A DNA stretch of 41,475 nt from Christensenella sp. UBA4675 (lineage in GTDB: Bacteria; Bacillota; Clostridia; Christensenellales; Borkfalkiaceae): NCBI GenBank assembly GCA_002405165.1, contig DHLF01000002.1:1-41475 (forward strand), in the 5' to 3' direction. Position 1 is the first letter of the stretch; the number at the start of each line of letters is the position of its first letter. A program made the translations under genes and the position numbers. Below, piece by piece: positions 24,007 through 32,670 of this stretch. The notes below the pieces were generated by a model, which did not search any database, was not told the origin of the DNA, and saw only the letters and a list, made by a program, of their open reading frames with translations.

Positions 24007-24597
24007 TTATTTCGCTACGGTTTTAATTTTGCTTATGCCGTAAAACATTTTTTTTCGCTCTTCTCGCGTTTGCCAGTAGTAGGCAATAAAATCTTCTATG
24101 CCGTCCGCAATAACGTTAGCCATTTCGTAAATAAGCCTTAAACGGGTGCTTTTTAACTGTTCGGTAGCGTTTTTGCTTTTTGGTGCAACTATTCCGATTA
24201 TACTTATATCTCCGACAAGCGGTAAATTTTTTTTCGCGCCGAGTCCGGGTTTTATTCCGCTGTCCGTTATTTTTATAAGTCCCGTTTCTTCGGCGTTTCC
24301 TACCGCGCTGTCTATCACGATTATCTTGGAATCGGAATGTACGCCGTTTAAAAAACTGTTAAGATAAGGAACTTCGTAAGCGGTAATGGGCTTGTTTAAA
24401 TTTCCGTAAACGTACGCGTTTACTTTTCGTTCTTTTAAAATAGTGCCGATAAACGGACCTAAGCTATCCCCGGCTACGCCGTCCGTTCCGATACAAACTA
24501 TTACGGGCGGGCAATGGACGGGGTAAAGTTTTTCTAGCGCGGAGAAAATTCCGTTTTTTGTGATTTTGTTGTTTAAAGCGAAAGTAAATTGTTCCAT
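24007..24597 (-). CDS. yyaC: YyaC-family (DUF1256) sporulation-linked protein
   Basis: A 196-residue protein from the ATG at 24597 (MEQFTFAL). A longer open frame back to 24924 runs through the divergent cvpA gene and its promoter and is rejected. Key segments: CIGTDGVAGDSLGPFIG (35-51), VYGNLNKPITAYEVPYLN and IIVIDSAVG, a fold related to germination protease and hydrogenase-maturation peptidases. YyaC in Bacillus is made in the forespore; its target is not known. It suggests a spore-forming ancestry. No ribosome-binding site is evident in front of the ATG. Confidence 0.88.
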   Translation of the reverse strand: MEQFTFALNNKITKNGIFSALEKLYPVHCPPVIVCIGTDGVAGDSLGPFIGTILKERKVNAYVYGNLNKPITAYEVPYLNSFLNGVHSDSKIIVIDSAVGNAEETGLIKITDSGIKPGLGAKKNLPLVGDISIIGIVAPKSKNATEQLKSTRLRLIYEMANVIADGIEDFIAYYWQTREERKKMFYGISKIKTVAK

Positions 24598-24651
24598 AAT
24601 GATATAATGTTTAACATAAAACAAGAAAATTATACAAAAGCAATAAAAATA

Positions 24652-24680
24652 TTTACATAAAATATTTTTTATGCTACAAT
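24652..24680 (+). promoter_or_regulatory. Promoter of cvpA
   Basis: TTTACA (24652-24657), 17 nt, TACAAT (24675-24680) with TGC directly before (extended -10). The transcription start falls about 11 nt before the ATG at 24698, which also excludes the longer start at 24671. Confidence 0.7.
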
Positions 24681-24697
24681 TTTTAAAAGGAGTTTTT

Positions 24698-25411
24698 ATG
24701 AATAACGTTCTCGGCAACGTGGCAAGCGGAAGCGTAGTCGATTTAATAGTAGTAATTTTAATATTGTTTTTAACGCTTATCGGGTTACGGCAAGGGTTTA
24801 TTGCAAGAATAGTAAAGGTAGTAGGGGGACTTGTGTCCTTTATACTTGCGGTGATTTTTTGTAAAAGATTTTCTTTGCTGTTAAATTCTTTATTCGGACT
24901 TAACAAAAGCGTTGCGAAAAACATAAAAGGCGTATTTAAAAATAACGAAGCATTAAATAAGCCTATTCTTTCGGGGGAAGACGTCGGCGCGATTATGAAG
25001 GACGAAAACGTGCCGTCCTTTATATCTAAAACCGTTAAAAATATGAATATTCAAGACGGGGATACGCTGTCCGATTTAATTTCTAGGGTAATAGGCGGAT
25101 ATATTTCGATAGCGATAGCGTTTGTTATTTTAATAATATCCATAAGATTGTTGTGTATATTATTTAAGTTTTTGTTTGAACGAATAGAAGACAGTAGCGT
25201 TTGTTTGATATTTGCAAATAAAGTTTTAGGAGTTGCGTTCGGATTTTTGCAAGGCGTTTTAATAGTTTCTATTTTCTTTTTTATCGTCGGCGTTTTGCCG
25301 GACTCTATTTTAAGCGGATTGCATAAAGCGATAGACGAAAGTAAAATTTCTAGATTTATGACGGAAAAAAACGTGTTTAACTTTATATTCGGAAAGTTAT
25401 TAAAGTTTTAG
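24698..25411 (+). CDS. cvpA: CvpA-family membrane protein
   Basis: A 237-residue protein with about four hydrophobic segments. The N-terminal VDLIVVILILFLTLIGLRQGFIARIVKVVG is the CvpA hallmark, and SIAIAFVILIISIRLL with GVAFGFLQGVLIVSIF closes the second half. CvpA-type proteins affect colicin V export and envelope or bile stress tolerance in Proteobacteria; their molecular action is unclear. The start is set by AAAAGGAG 5 nt upstream. Single gene with own promoter and terminator. Confidence 0.85.
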   Translation: MNNVLGNVASGSVVDLIVVILILFLTLIGLRQGFIARIVKVVGGLVSFILAVIFCKRFSLLLNSLFGLNKSVAKNIKGVFKNNEALNKPILSGEDVGAIMKDENVPSFISKTVKNMNIQDGDTLSDLISRVIGGYISIAIAFVILIISIRLLCILFKFLFERIEDSSVCLIFANKVLGVAFGFLQGVLIVSIFFFIVGVLPDSILSGLHKAIDESKISRFMTEKNVFNFIFGKLLKF

Positions 25412-25511
25412 CTAAGATTTACTATTTTATTAAACTAAATAGTTTGTTGTTGCAAGCAAATTATATTTATAAATTAGCCTATATGGCGATTATAGTTGTT
25501 TTATATTATTT

Positions 25512-25541
25512 AAAGGGGACGGCAAAATTGCCGTCCCCTTT
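25512..25541 (+). terminator. Terminator of cvpA
   Basis: A 13-bp stem AAAGGGGACGGCA with its complement (25512-25524 with 25529-25541), 4-nt loop, with the T-run in the 3' arm. Confidence 0.85.
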
Positions 25542-25571
25542 TAAAATTTGCAAAAAAGAATTTTTAAAAAA

Positions 25572-25607
25572 TATACAAGATAGTATACAAGATAATATAC
25601 AAGATAT
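25572..25607 (+). repeat. Three tandem copies of a 12-bp unit
   Basis: TATACAAGATAR three times in a row (25572-25583, 25584-25595, 25596-25607) between two terminators. The last base of the third copy differs. The 99-nt stretch has no credible gene. Confidence 0.8.
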
Positions 25608-25638
25608 TGATTTTTTTCACATAATTATTAGAGCAGTT

Positions 25639-25668
25639 AAAAAGCGGAAAGGCGTAAGCCTTTCCGCT
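25639..25668 (-). terminator. Terminator of the ftsH-parB-SLOG operon
   Basis: An 11-bp stem AGCGGAAAGGC with its complement (25643-25653 with 25658-25668) and GTAA loop. On the minus strand it ends in five T (25643-25639). Confidence 0.85.
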
Positions 25669-25722
25669 TAAAAGTTATGGTGAATTATACTATTAAGTGC
25701 AATAGTTTTAAACAAAAAACAA

Positions 25723-26187
25723 TTATATGTTAATAATTTTTTTACCTTTCTTTTCAGCGTATTTTACGGTGTTAAACGTTCCGCCAAACGATTTACGCAA
25801 ATACGCTACGACTATCGCGCTATGGTCTACCATATAGCAATTTCTTCTGTACATACAATACGACGTAAACTTTTCGCTTAACAAATGTTTTTCGTTTGCA
25901 GACTTTAACATTCTTGCGTATTCTTCTTTTTGAGAATCGGTAAAATATTTGTCTTGTTCTCTGCAAGGAATGCAGGCAATTAAAGTAATATCGTTATTTT
26001 CTCTTAACTTTTCTAAAATTTTAAAACAAATGGTATCGAATCCGAGAGCCATTCCGATGTAAAAACGAGTGTATCCTTTTTTAATTAAAAGTTTAAAAAT
26101 TTCTTCTAATTTTTTTTCGTCTAAGTCTTCTACGATTCTGTGTCCCGTTACCATAACCGATTTTGCAATTAAAGAATTTACTTCCAT
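25723..26187 (-). CDS. SLOG-family (DUF1273/YpsA-like) protein
   Basis: A 154-residue Rossmann-like protein: SVMVTGHR (10-17) at the N-terminus, then FYIGMALGFDTICFKILEKL and, in the C-terminal half, AIVVAYLRKSFGGTFNTVKYAEKKGKKI, matching the SLOG/YpsA type predicted to bind nucleotides or sugars. YpsA influences cell division in Firmicutes; a link here to ParB is only positional. It lies 10 nt behind parB and is the last gene of the operon. Confidence 0.82.
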   Translation of the reverse strand: MEVNSLIAKSVMVTGHRIVEDLDEKKLEEIFKLLIKKGYTRFYIGMALGFDTICFKILEKLRENNDITLIACIPCREQDKYFTDSQKEEYARMLKSANEKHLLSEKFTSYCMYRRNCYMVDHSAIVVAYLRKSFGGTFNTVKYAEKKGKKIINI

Positions 26188-26197
26188 ATTTTTTACC

Positions 26198-26992
26198 TTA
26201 TCCTTGTTCTATTTTGTCAATAATTTCAAAAAGTCTGTTTAAATCGTCGGGGGTAAAATATTCGATAGATATCCTACCTTTTTCTCCGTCGCCGACGGCG
26301 GAAACTCTCGTTTTTAGAATATGCTCTAATCTTAAAACAAGTTCCGTAAGTTCGCTGTTGTTTTGTTTTTGCGTTTGTTTAGACTGTGGGGCGGAGAGTT
26401 TTTTAACTTCCGTTTCGGTTTTTCTTACCGACCAGCCTTCTTTTCTTATTTTATCTAAAAAAAACTTTTGATACTTAACTTCTAGCGGAATTAACGTTCT
26501 TGCGTGAGCTTCCGAAATAACTCCTTTTTCAAGATAATACAAAACTTCTCTCGAAAGGGTTAACAGCCTTAATTTGTTAGCTATCGCGCTACGACTTTTT
26601 CCTACGGACAAGGCAAGTTCTTCTTGCGTCATAGAATATTCTTGCATAAGGCGTTTAAAGCCGTTAGCTTCGTCTACGGGATTTAAATCTTCCCGTTGTA
26701 AGTTTTCTATAATAGCTATTTCGTCTACTTTTTTATCGTCGAACGTTTTTATAATTGCGGGAATAGTTTGTATTCCTAGTTTTTTAACCGCCCTATATCT
26801 TCTTTCCCCCGCGATAATCATATAATAACCGCTTTCTTTTTTTTGGACTATAATAGGGGAAATTATTCCGTGTTTTTTTATGGATAGGGCAAGGTCGTCA
26901 ATTAAATTTTCGTCAAAAGTTTTTCTCGGTTGATTAGGGTTTGCGTAAATTTTATCTATATCTAATTCCGAAATAGTTTGTTTTTCTTGCAT
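26198..26992 (-). CDS. parB: ParB/Spo0J/Noc-family CTPase DNA-binding protein
   Basis: A 264-residue protein. The ParB core begins at about residue 9 (ISELDIDKIYANPNQPRK), with GERRYRA (62-68) and the ENLQREDLNPVDEA box (97-109) forming the CTP pocket, then a helix-turn-helix (MTQEELALSVGKSRSAIANKLRLL, about 120-143) for parS or related sites. The C-terminus is short and acidic. It lacks the N-terminal LGxGL-like segment by which ParB proteins stimulate ParA. It sits 6 nt behind ftsH, with no parA beside it. Noc-like or orphan function is possible. No parS-like palindrome was found in the window by eye. Confidence 0.9.
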   Translation of the reverse strand: MQEKQTISELDIDKIYANPNQPRKTFDENLIDDLALSIKKHGIISPIIVQKKESGYYMIIAGERRYRAVKKLGIQTIPAIIKTFDDKKVDEIAIIENLQREDLNPVDEANGFKRLMQEYSMTQEELALSVGKSRSAIANKLRLLTLSREVLYYLEKGVISEAHARTLIPLEVKYQKFFLDKIRKEGWSVRKTETEVKKLSAPQSKQTQKQNNSELTELVLRLEHILKTRVSAVGDGEKGRISIEYFTPDDLNRLFEIIDKIEQG

Positions 26993-26998
26993 TTAAAA

Positions 26999-28978
26999 TT
27001 AACCGTTAGTTTGGTTTGTAGAGTTTTCGTTAGGAGAAATTCCAAACGGATTTTCTTTTCTCTTTCTATCCCTTTCGTCGATATTTTCTAAAATTTCCGC
27101 AACCGTTTTTCCTTCCATTATCATATCTACTTCTTCTGAGTAAATGGTTTCTCTTTCAATTAAAAGTCTTGCCATAACGTCGAGTAAGTTTTTGTGGGCG
27201 GATAATAAATCGGTTGCTTTTTTATGTGCGTCTTTAATAATGGTTTCTATTTCTCCGTCGATTATTTTAGCCGTTTCTTCGCTGTAAGGGGTTCTTGTTT
27301 GATAATCTCTTCCAACGAAAATTTGGTCGTTATCGCCGTAGTTTACAGGACCTATTTTATCGCTCATACCCCATTCGGTAACCATTTTTCTTGCTCTTTG
27401 GGTTACAACCGAAATATCGTTGCTGGCGCCTGCCGAAATTTCTTGAATGACTATTTCTTCGGCAACTCTACCGCCAAGCGTCATAACTATATCGTCTAAA
27501 AGTTTAGATTTGTTAATGTGGTTGCTATCGTCGTCGGGGCGAGTCATAGTGTAGCCTGCGGCTCTGCCTCTCGGAATAATAGAAACTTCTTGTACGGGGT
27601 CGCAGTTGGGAAGAAGCCTTGCGAGTATCGCGTGTCCCGATTCGTGGTAAGCGGTAATTCTCTTATCCGTTTCGGTAACGAGTCTGCTTTTCTTTTGCGG
27701 TCCCATTAAAACTTTGTTAATAGCTTCGTATAAATCGGTGTTGGTGATGCAGGGGCGATTAGCTCTTGCGGTTAAAATTGCCGCTTCGTTTAATAGGTTA
27801 GCTAAATCCGCGCCCGAAAAGCCCGAAGTAAGTCTTGCAAGGGTTTTAAAGTTTACGTCTTTCGCTAACGGTTTATTTCTTGCGTGAACTTTTAAAATAG
27901 CTTCCCTGCCTTTAACGTCGGGTAGGTTGACGTAAATTTGTCTGTCGAATCTTCCGGGACGAAGAAGAGCGGGGTCTAATATGTCGGCTCTGTTGGTTGC
28001 CGCTATAATTATAATTCCGTCGGTCGTTTCAAAACCGTCCATTTGGACGAGTAATTGGTTAAGCGTTTGTTCTCTTTCGTCGTTACCACCGCCGAGTCCT
28101 GCGCCTCTTTGACGACCAACTGCGTCTATTTCGTCTATAAATACGATACAAGGCATATTCTTTTTGGCGGTTGCGAATAAATCTCTTACTCTCGACGCGC
28201 CTACGCCTACGAACATTTCTACAAAGTCCGAACCGCTTATGGAGAAGAACGGAACGTTAGCTTCCCCCGCGACTGCTTTTGCAAATAGCGTTTTTCCCGT
28301 TCCGGGCGGTCCTACGAGTAGAACGCCTCTAGGGATTCTCGCGCCTAAATCCACGAATTTTTTAGGAGCTTTTAAAAATTCTACTATTTCTTTTAATTCT
28401 TCTTTTTCTTCTTCCGCACCCGCAACGTCGGTAAAGCGAACTCTGGACTGAGAAACTCTTGTCTTTGTCTTTCCAAAGTCCATAGCGGATTTTCCGCCAC
28501 CGCTCATTTGTCTGAATATTATTAAAATTATAATGATGAAAACAACGTTTAACAGTAAGGGCAATACTATGGACGAAAAGAACGAACCTTCGTTAGGGTC
28601 TTTAAAGTTAAATCCCTTAATACAACCTGTTCTTTCTAATTCGTTTAAATAATCTCTAACGGATTCCCAATTAATATTATCTGAAGATTTATATATTAGT
28701 CTGCCTTTTTCGTTGTAACCTTTTAACACGTAGGAATCGATTACAACGTATTTAATTTCCGATTTAGATTTAGAAGCGTAATAAGGTTTGCCGTTTATCG
28801 TTATTTCGTCGTAGTCTTTAATCGTGCTGTCGTCTTTATTTAAGCAAAAACCCGTTTTTTTCCAAAATTCGTTCGTGTCGACTTCGGTAGCCCTGTTAGA
28901 AAAGTAAACGGACGCGAGTATTACAGCTAAAAGTACCGCGCAGATTACAATTATCAAAGTTTTGGTGCTTTTTTTCAA
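26999..28978 (-). CDS. ftsH: ATP-dependent zinc metalloprotease FtsH (TTG start)
   Basis: A 659-residue membrane AAA protease. Two transmembrane helices (about 6-25 and 136-155) flank an extracytoplasmic domain; then Walker A GPPGTGKT (223-230), Walker B VFIDEIDA (279-286), arginine-finger region NRADILDPALLRPGRFDR and the zinc site HESGH (445-449). It degrades membrane and regulatory proteins. GGAGG at 28991-28987 lies 8 nt ahead of a TTG at 28978, which is taken as the start; an upstream TTG at 28993 would overlap this site. It heads the operon with parB and the SLOG gene. It is not next to tilS-hpt, where Firmicutes often keep it. Confidence 0.95.
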   Translation of the reverse strand: MKKSTKTLIIVICAVLLAVILASVYFSNRATEVDTNEFWKKTGFCLNKDDSTIKDYDEITINGKPYYASKSKSEIKYVVIDSYVLKGYNEKGRLIYKSSDNINWESVRDYLNELERTGCIKGFNFKDPNEGSFFSSIVLPLLLNVVFIIIILIIFRQMSGGGKSAMDFGKTKTRVSQSRVRFTDVAGAEEEKEELKEIVEFLKAPKKFVDLGARIPRGVLLVGPPGTGKTLFAKAVAGEANVPFFSISGSDFVEMFVGVGASRVRDLFATAKKNMPCIVFIDEIDAVGRQRGAGLGGGNDEREQTLNQLLVQMDGFETTDGIIIIAATNRADILDPALLRPGRFDRQIYVNLPDVKGREAILKVHARNKPLAKDVNFKTLARLTSGFSGADLANLLNEAAILTARANRPCITNTDLYEAINKVLMGPQKKSRLVTETDKRITAYHESGHAILARLLPNCDPVQEVSIIPRGRAAGYTMTRPDDDSNHINKSKLLDDIVMTLGGRVAEEIVIQEISAGASNDISVVTQRARKMVTEWGMSDKIGPVNYGDNDQIFVGRDYQTRTPYSEETAKIIDGEIETIIKDAHKKATDLLSAHKNLLDVMARLLIERETIYSEEVDMIMEGKTVAEILENIDERDRKRKENPFGISPNENSTNQTNG

Positions 28979-29224
28979 ATTGCTATCCTCCAAAATTATC
29001 GATTTTCAAGTAAGATTATAAATTTTTAAACTTAATTCAAACTTTATTACTATTGATATTTTCAAGCGAAAACCGATAAAACTCTTATATTAGTATATCA
29101 TTTAGATTTATGATTTATTTATACAGTTGGTATTTTAACACAATAATAAAAATTTTTCAATTATTTTTTACTAAAAATAGCAACTACTTAGATAGTATTT
29201 TGTAGAAAAGCGGAGTAAAAAGTT

Positions 29225-29252
29225 TTGCAAAACGTTATTTTTATGGTATAAT
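29225..29252 (+). promoter_or_regulatory. Promoter of the ecfA1 operon
   Basis: TTGCAA (29225-29230), 16 nt, TATAAT (29247-29252). The -10 overlaps an ATG at 29251, so that codon cannot be the start. The rest of the 28979-29289 gap is AT-rich, with no other gene seen. Confidence 0.65.
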
Positions 29253-29289
29253 GTTAAAAACTAAGTTTAGGCGGAAAAAAACAGGGGAA

Positions 29290-30120
29290 ATGACGGCTGT
29301 CGAATTTAAAAACGTTTCTTTTAGTTATCAAAACGGGAAACAAATATTAAAAAATCTTAATTTTTCTATTGAAGAAGGGCAAGAAGTTGCGTTTATAGGG
29401 CGTAACGGTTCGGGCAAAAGCACGACCGCAAAGCTCATAAATTGTTTGCTCTCGGCTTTTAGCGGAGAAATTTTAGTTTACGGAGTGGACGCTTCCGACA
29501 AAAAAAACGTTTTTGAAATACGCAAAACGGCGGGAATGGTTTTTCAAAATCCCGATAATCAGTCGGTTGCGACCATCGTAGAAGACGACGTAGCTTTCGG
29601 GCCCGAAAATTTAGGCGTAGAAAGGGAAGAAATAGCTAAAAGAATAGATTTCGCCTTAAAAGTAACCGAAATGGAAGAATTCCGCAATAAAACGTTTTCA
29701 AGGCTTTCGGGCGGGCAAAAACAAAGGATAGCCATTGCTTCGGTTTTGGCGATAAAGCCAAAAATTTTAATTATGGACGAAGCTACTTCCATGCTCGACC
29801 CCAAGGGTAGAAACGAGATAACGGACATTGTCGAAAAGCTCCGCAAAGAAGAAAATTTAACCGTAATTTTAATAACGCATTATATGGAAGAAACGATAAA
29901 TTGCGATAAAGTTTTCGTGTTTAACGACGGAGAAATTATAAAAAGCGGAACGCCGAGAGAAGTTTTTGCCGACGAAGAAGCTATAAAAAAAGCGGGACTT
30001 ACGCTCCCTAGAGCGACAATTATAGCTAAAAAACTAAAAGAAAAGGGAATAGACGCGGGCGAAGTTTTAACGGAAAAAGAGTTGGAGGGAAATTTATGCA
30101 GATTGTTTGCAAAGACTTAA
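29290..30120 (+). CDS. ecfA1: Energy-coupling factor ATPase EcfA1
   Basis: A 276-residue ABC ATPase: Walker A GRNGSGKST (37-45), signature LSGGQKQRIAIAS, Walker B ILIMDEATSML with the catalytic glutamate. It is the first ATPase of an ECF module powering vitamin or metal uptake through separate S-components, none of which is in this window. Start 29290 (MTAVEF) follows AGGGG by only 2 nt; the alternative at 29251 lies inside the -10 box. Its last 25 nt overlap the start of ecfA2. Confidence 0.93.
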   Translation: MTAVEFKNVSFSYQNGKQILKNLNFSIEEGQEVAFIGRNGSGKSTTAKLINCLLSAFSGEILVYGVDASDKKNVFEIRKTAGMVFQNPDNQSVATIVEDDVAFGPENLGVEREEIAKRIDFALKVTEMEEFRNKTFSRLSGGQKQRIAIASVLAIKPKILIMDEATSMLDPKGRNEITDIVEKLRKEENLTVILITHYMEETINCDKVFVFNDGEIIKSGTPREVFADEEAIKKAGLTLPRATIIAKKLKEKGIDAGEVLTEKELEGNLCRLFAKT

Positions 30121-30974
30121 GTTTTACCTTTAACAAAAAAAGTAAGTTCGCAAGCGTTGCTTTAAACGGCATAAGTCTTAATATTTCGGAAGGCGAAACG
30201 GTAGGAATAATAGGTCATACGGGTAGCGGAAAATCTACCTTTATTCAACATATAAACCGACTTATAGAAGTAGACGAAGGTTTTTTGCAAGTAGGAAAAT
30301 TTAATTTATCCCCTAAAACTCGCAAAGAAAAAAAGAAGTTAAAAAAGTCTTTAACAGAACTTAGGAAAAAAGTCGGAATGGTTTTTCAGTATCCCGAATA
30401 TCAACTCTTTGCCGAAACCGTTTATGCGGACTGCGCTTTCGGGGTAAAAAAATTTTATCCCGAATTGTCCGAGCAAGAAGTCGCGGAAAGGGTAAAGCAG
30501 GCGCTTGAAACGCTTGGAATGAACTACGAAGAAGTTAAAGATTTATCCCCGTTCGAACTTTCGGGCGGACAGAAAAGAAGAGTTGCCATTGCGGGTATTA
30601 TTGCCACTCGTCCCGAAATTTTGGTTTTAGACGAACCTTTGGCAGGTCTTGACCCCGTAGGAAAAATTGCTTTAATGGATTTAATAAAAAATATAAAGGG
30701 CGGAATTTGCAAAACCGTAATTATCGTATCTCACGATATGGACGAGGTTTGCGACAACTGCGACAGAGTAGTAGTATTTTCTAGCGGGAAAATAGAGCTT
30801 GACGGAACTCCCAAACAAGTATTTTCGCAATCGGAAAAATTAAAAGAATTAAGACTTTCTTGCCCCGTAACGGCAACGCTTACGCAAGCACTTAAAAATA
30901 AAGGCGTGGAAATAGATAACGATTTTAGCTTAGACGGATTTGTAAACGCCGTGGCAAAGGCGGTGAAAAAATGA
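30096..30974 (+). CDS. ecfA2: Energy-coupling factor ATPase EcfA2
   Basis: A 292-residue ABC ATPase pairing with EcfA1: Walker A GHTGSGKST (40-48), signature LSGGQKRRVAIAG and LVLDEPLAGLDP. The Q-loop region VGMVFQYPEYQLFAETV is typical of EcfA2. Start preceded by GGAGGG inside ecfA1, a 25-nt overlap; its end overlaps ecfT by 4 nt (ATGA). The three ecf genes would give one membrane complex. Confidence 0.93.
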   Translation: MQIVCKDLSFTFNKKSKFASVALNGISLNISEGETVGIIGHTGSGKSTFIQHINRLIEVDEGFLQVGKFNLSPKTRKEKKKLKKSLTELRKKVGMVFQYPEYQLFAETVYADCAFGVKKFYPELSEQEVAERVKQALETLGMNYEEVKDLSPFELSGGQKRRVAIAGIIATRPEILVLDEPLAGLDPVGKIALMDLIKNIKGGICKTVIIVSHDMDEVCDNCDRVVVFSSGKIELDGTPKQVFSQSEKLKELRLSCPVTATLTQALKNKGVEIDNDFSLDGFVNAVAKAVKK

Positions 30975-31789
30975 TAAAAGACGTATCGCTCGGAAGTTAC
31001 TATCCCGTAGAAAGTCCTATTCACAAAATGAACGCCTGCATAAAGCTTTTAATTTTTATCGCGCTAGTCGTCTTAATATTTTTAATAAAAAATTTTTACG
31101 GATTTTTAGCGTTAGGTTTATTTTTGCTTTTAGTTATAATACTGTCGGGCGTTCCGTTTTTCAGCGTAATTAAAAGCTTAAAATCCATTTTGTTTTTAAT
31201 AATTTTCACCGTTTTATTAAACTTATTGTTTTCGGATAAATCGGGAAAAGTTTTGTTTAAAATTTGGAAGTTAAAAATTACCGAACATAATGTAATCTTT
31301 TCGTCGTTTATGGCGTTAAGATTAGTATTTTTGGCAATATCAAGCGCGCTTTTAACGCTTACAAGCACTCCCATAGAGTTAACCGACGCAATAGAAATTT
31401 TGTTAAAACCGCTTACTTGGATAAAAATTCCCGTTCATACGCTTGCGCTTATTATGAGTATCGCGTTAAGGTTTATTCCCACCCTTACGGAAAAAACCGA
31501 GCAAATAGTAAACGCGCAAAAGGCAAGGGGCTCGCAAATAGAGTCGGGCAACTTTATTCAAAGAATAAAAGCCTTGGTTCCCGTAATAATTCCGCTATTG
31601 ATTGCGTCTTTTAACATTGCCGATCAGTTAGGCGACGCAATGGACGCAAGGTGCTATAACGGAAGCAAAAAAAGAACTAAATACAAAAAAAGCGTAATAA
31701 AATTAAAAGACGTTTTCGCTTGTATTATCGTTGCGATAATATTTACTTGTTGCATTATAATAAACGTTAAACTCGGAAGGGTAATATGA
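30971..31789 (+). CDS. ecfT: Energy-coupling factor transmembrane protein EcfT
   Basis: A 272-residue membrane subunit with about five hydrophobic stretches and the two A-R-G type coupling motifs, QKARGSQIE and DAMDARCYNG, near the end of the cytoplasmic part, which contact the two ATPases. An N-terminal YYPVESPIHKMNACIKLL segment is also typical. It shares 4 nt with ecfA2 before it and truA after it. Confidence 0.93.
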   Translation: MIKDVSLGSYYPVESPIHKMNACIKLLIFIALVVLIFLIKNFYGFLALGLFLLLVIILSGVPFFSVIKSLKSILFLIIFTVLLNLLFSDKSGKVLFKIWKLKITEHNVIFSSFMALRLVFLAISSALLTLTSTPIELTDAIEILLKPLTWIKIPVHTLALIMSIALRFIPTLTEKTEQIVNAQKARGSQIESGNFIQRIKALVPVIIPLLIASFNIADQLGDAMDARCYNGSKKRTKYKKSVIKLKDVFACIIVAIIFTCCIIINVKLGRVI

Positions 31790-32517
31790 TAGTAAAGGCA
31801 GTAGTATCTTACGACGGAACGCTTTTTTACGGCTGGCAAGTTCAGGGCGAAAAAAGGACCGTTCAAGGCGAAATAGAAAAGGCGTTATTTAGTTTGACGG
31901 GTAAAAATATAAGAATAACGGGTAGCGGAAGAACGGATACGGGCGTACACGCCTTAGGTCAAGTGTTTTCCTTTGAAATAGACGAAAAAATAGAAGCGAA
32001 ACGGCTCTATAAGGCGATAAACGCTTATTTGCCCGAAGATATCAGAGTATTGTCCACAGAGAAAGCAAAAGACGATTTTAACGCAAGATTTTCTTGCAAA
32101 AAAAAGACGTACGAATATAGGTTTTATTTGTCGGAAACAGAAATACCCGTTAAGGAAAGATACGCTTTAAAGATATTCGACGTAGATATAGAAAAAATGC
32201 AAGAAAGCGTCAAGCTCTTTAACGGTTATCACGATTTTAAAGCATTTTCTTCCAGCGGAAGAACGGTAAAAAGCACCGAAAGAACTATTTTCGACAGTAG
32301 TTTAAAGCAATTTGAAAACGACCTAATCTTTACCGTAACGGGCGACGGCTTTTTATATAATATGGTAAGGATAATGGCGGGAACTCTTTTGCAAGTCGGA
32401 ATGGGAAAACTGCCGATAGAAAATATAACTAACGCGTTTGAAACGGGAAATAGAAATTTACTCGGTAAAACTTTAAACGCAAAAGCGTTGGTTTTAAAAG
32501 AAGTTATATACGAATAA
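31786..32517 (+). CDS. truA: tRNA pseudouridine(38-40) synthase
   Basis: A 243-residue pseudouridine synthase. The catalytic motif ITGSGRTDTGVHALGQV contains the nucleophile D51. N-terminal VSYDGTLFYGWQVQ and FNGYHDFKAFSSSGR follow the TruA pattern. It modifies positions 38-40 of the tRNA anticodon arm. Last gene of the ecf operon (4-nt overlap). In many Firmicutes rplM-rpsI follow directly; here they are near position 7349. No strong terminator was found after its stop. Confidence 0.95.
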   Translation: MIVKAVVSYDGTLFYGWQVQGEKRTVQGEIEKALFSLTGKNIRITGSGRTDTGVHALGQVFSFEIDEKIEAKRLYKAINAYLPEDIRVLSTEKAKDDFNARFSCKKKTYEYRFYLSETEIPVKERYALKIFDVDIEKMQESVKLFNGYHDFKAFSSSGRTVKSTERTIFDSSLKQFENDLIFTVTGDGFLYNMVRIMAGTLLQVGMGKLPIENITNAFETGNRNLLGKTLNAKALVLKEVIYE

Positions 32518-32635
32518 AATTTTTAATAAATAGATATAAAAAATTGTCGCTAAAAAGAAAAACGAAAATTTTAAATAATTTAGTCAATTTTATTAAGGTT
32601 ACTGTCGAATATATTAAAATTAACCCAAAACGGAA

Positions 32636-32664
32636 TTGTCAAAAAAAAATAAATATGCTATACT
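32636..32664 (+). promoter_or_regulatory. Promoter of mgtE
   Basis: TTGTCA (32636-32641), 17 nt, TATACT (32659-32664). Transcription would begin near 32671, 266 nt before the mgtE start codon. A second possible -10 (TATAAT, 32759-32764) has no good -35. Confidence 0.75.
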
Positions 32665-32670
32665 GTTAAA

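Noticed and set aside
24598..24924. Upstream extension of the yyaC frame to 305 residues
   Set aside because: The extension lies antisense to the cvpA gene and its promoter; the YyaC similarity begins at the ATG at 24597.
25444..25671. 75-codon open frame on the + strand after cvpA
   Set aside because: It runs through two terminator hairpins and the 12-bp triplicate, lacks a ribosome-binding site, and its protein has no recognisable pattern.
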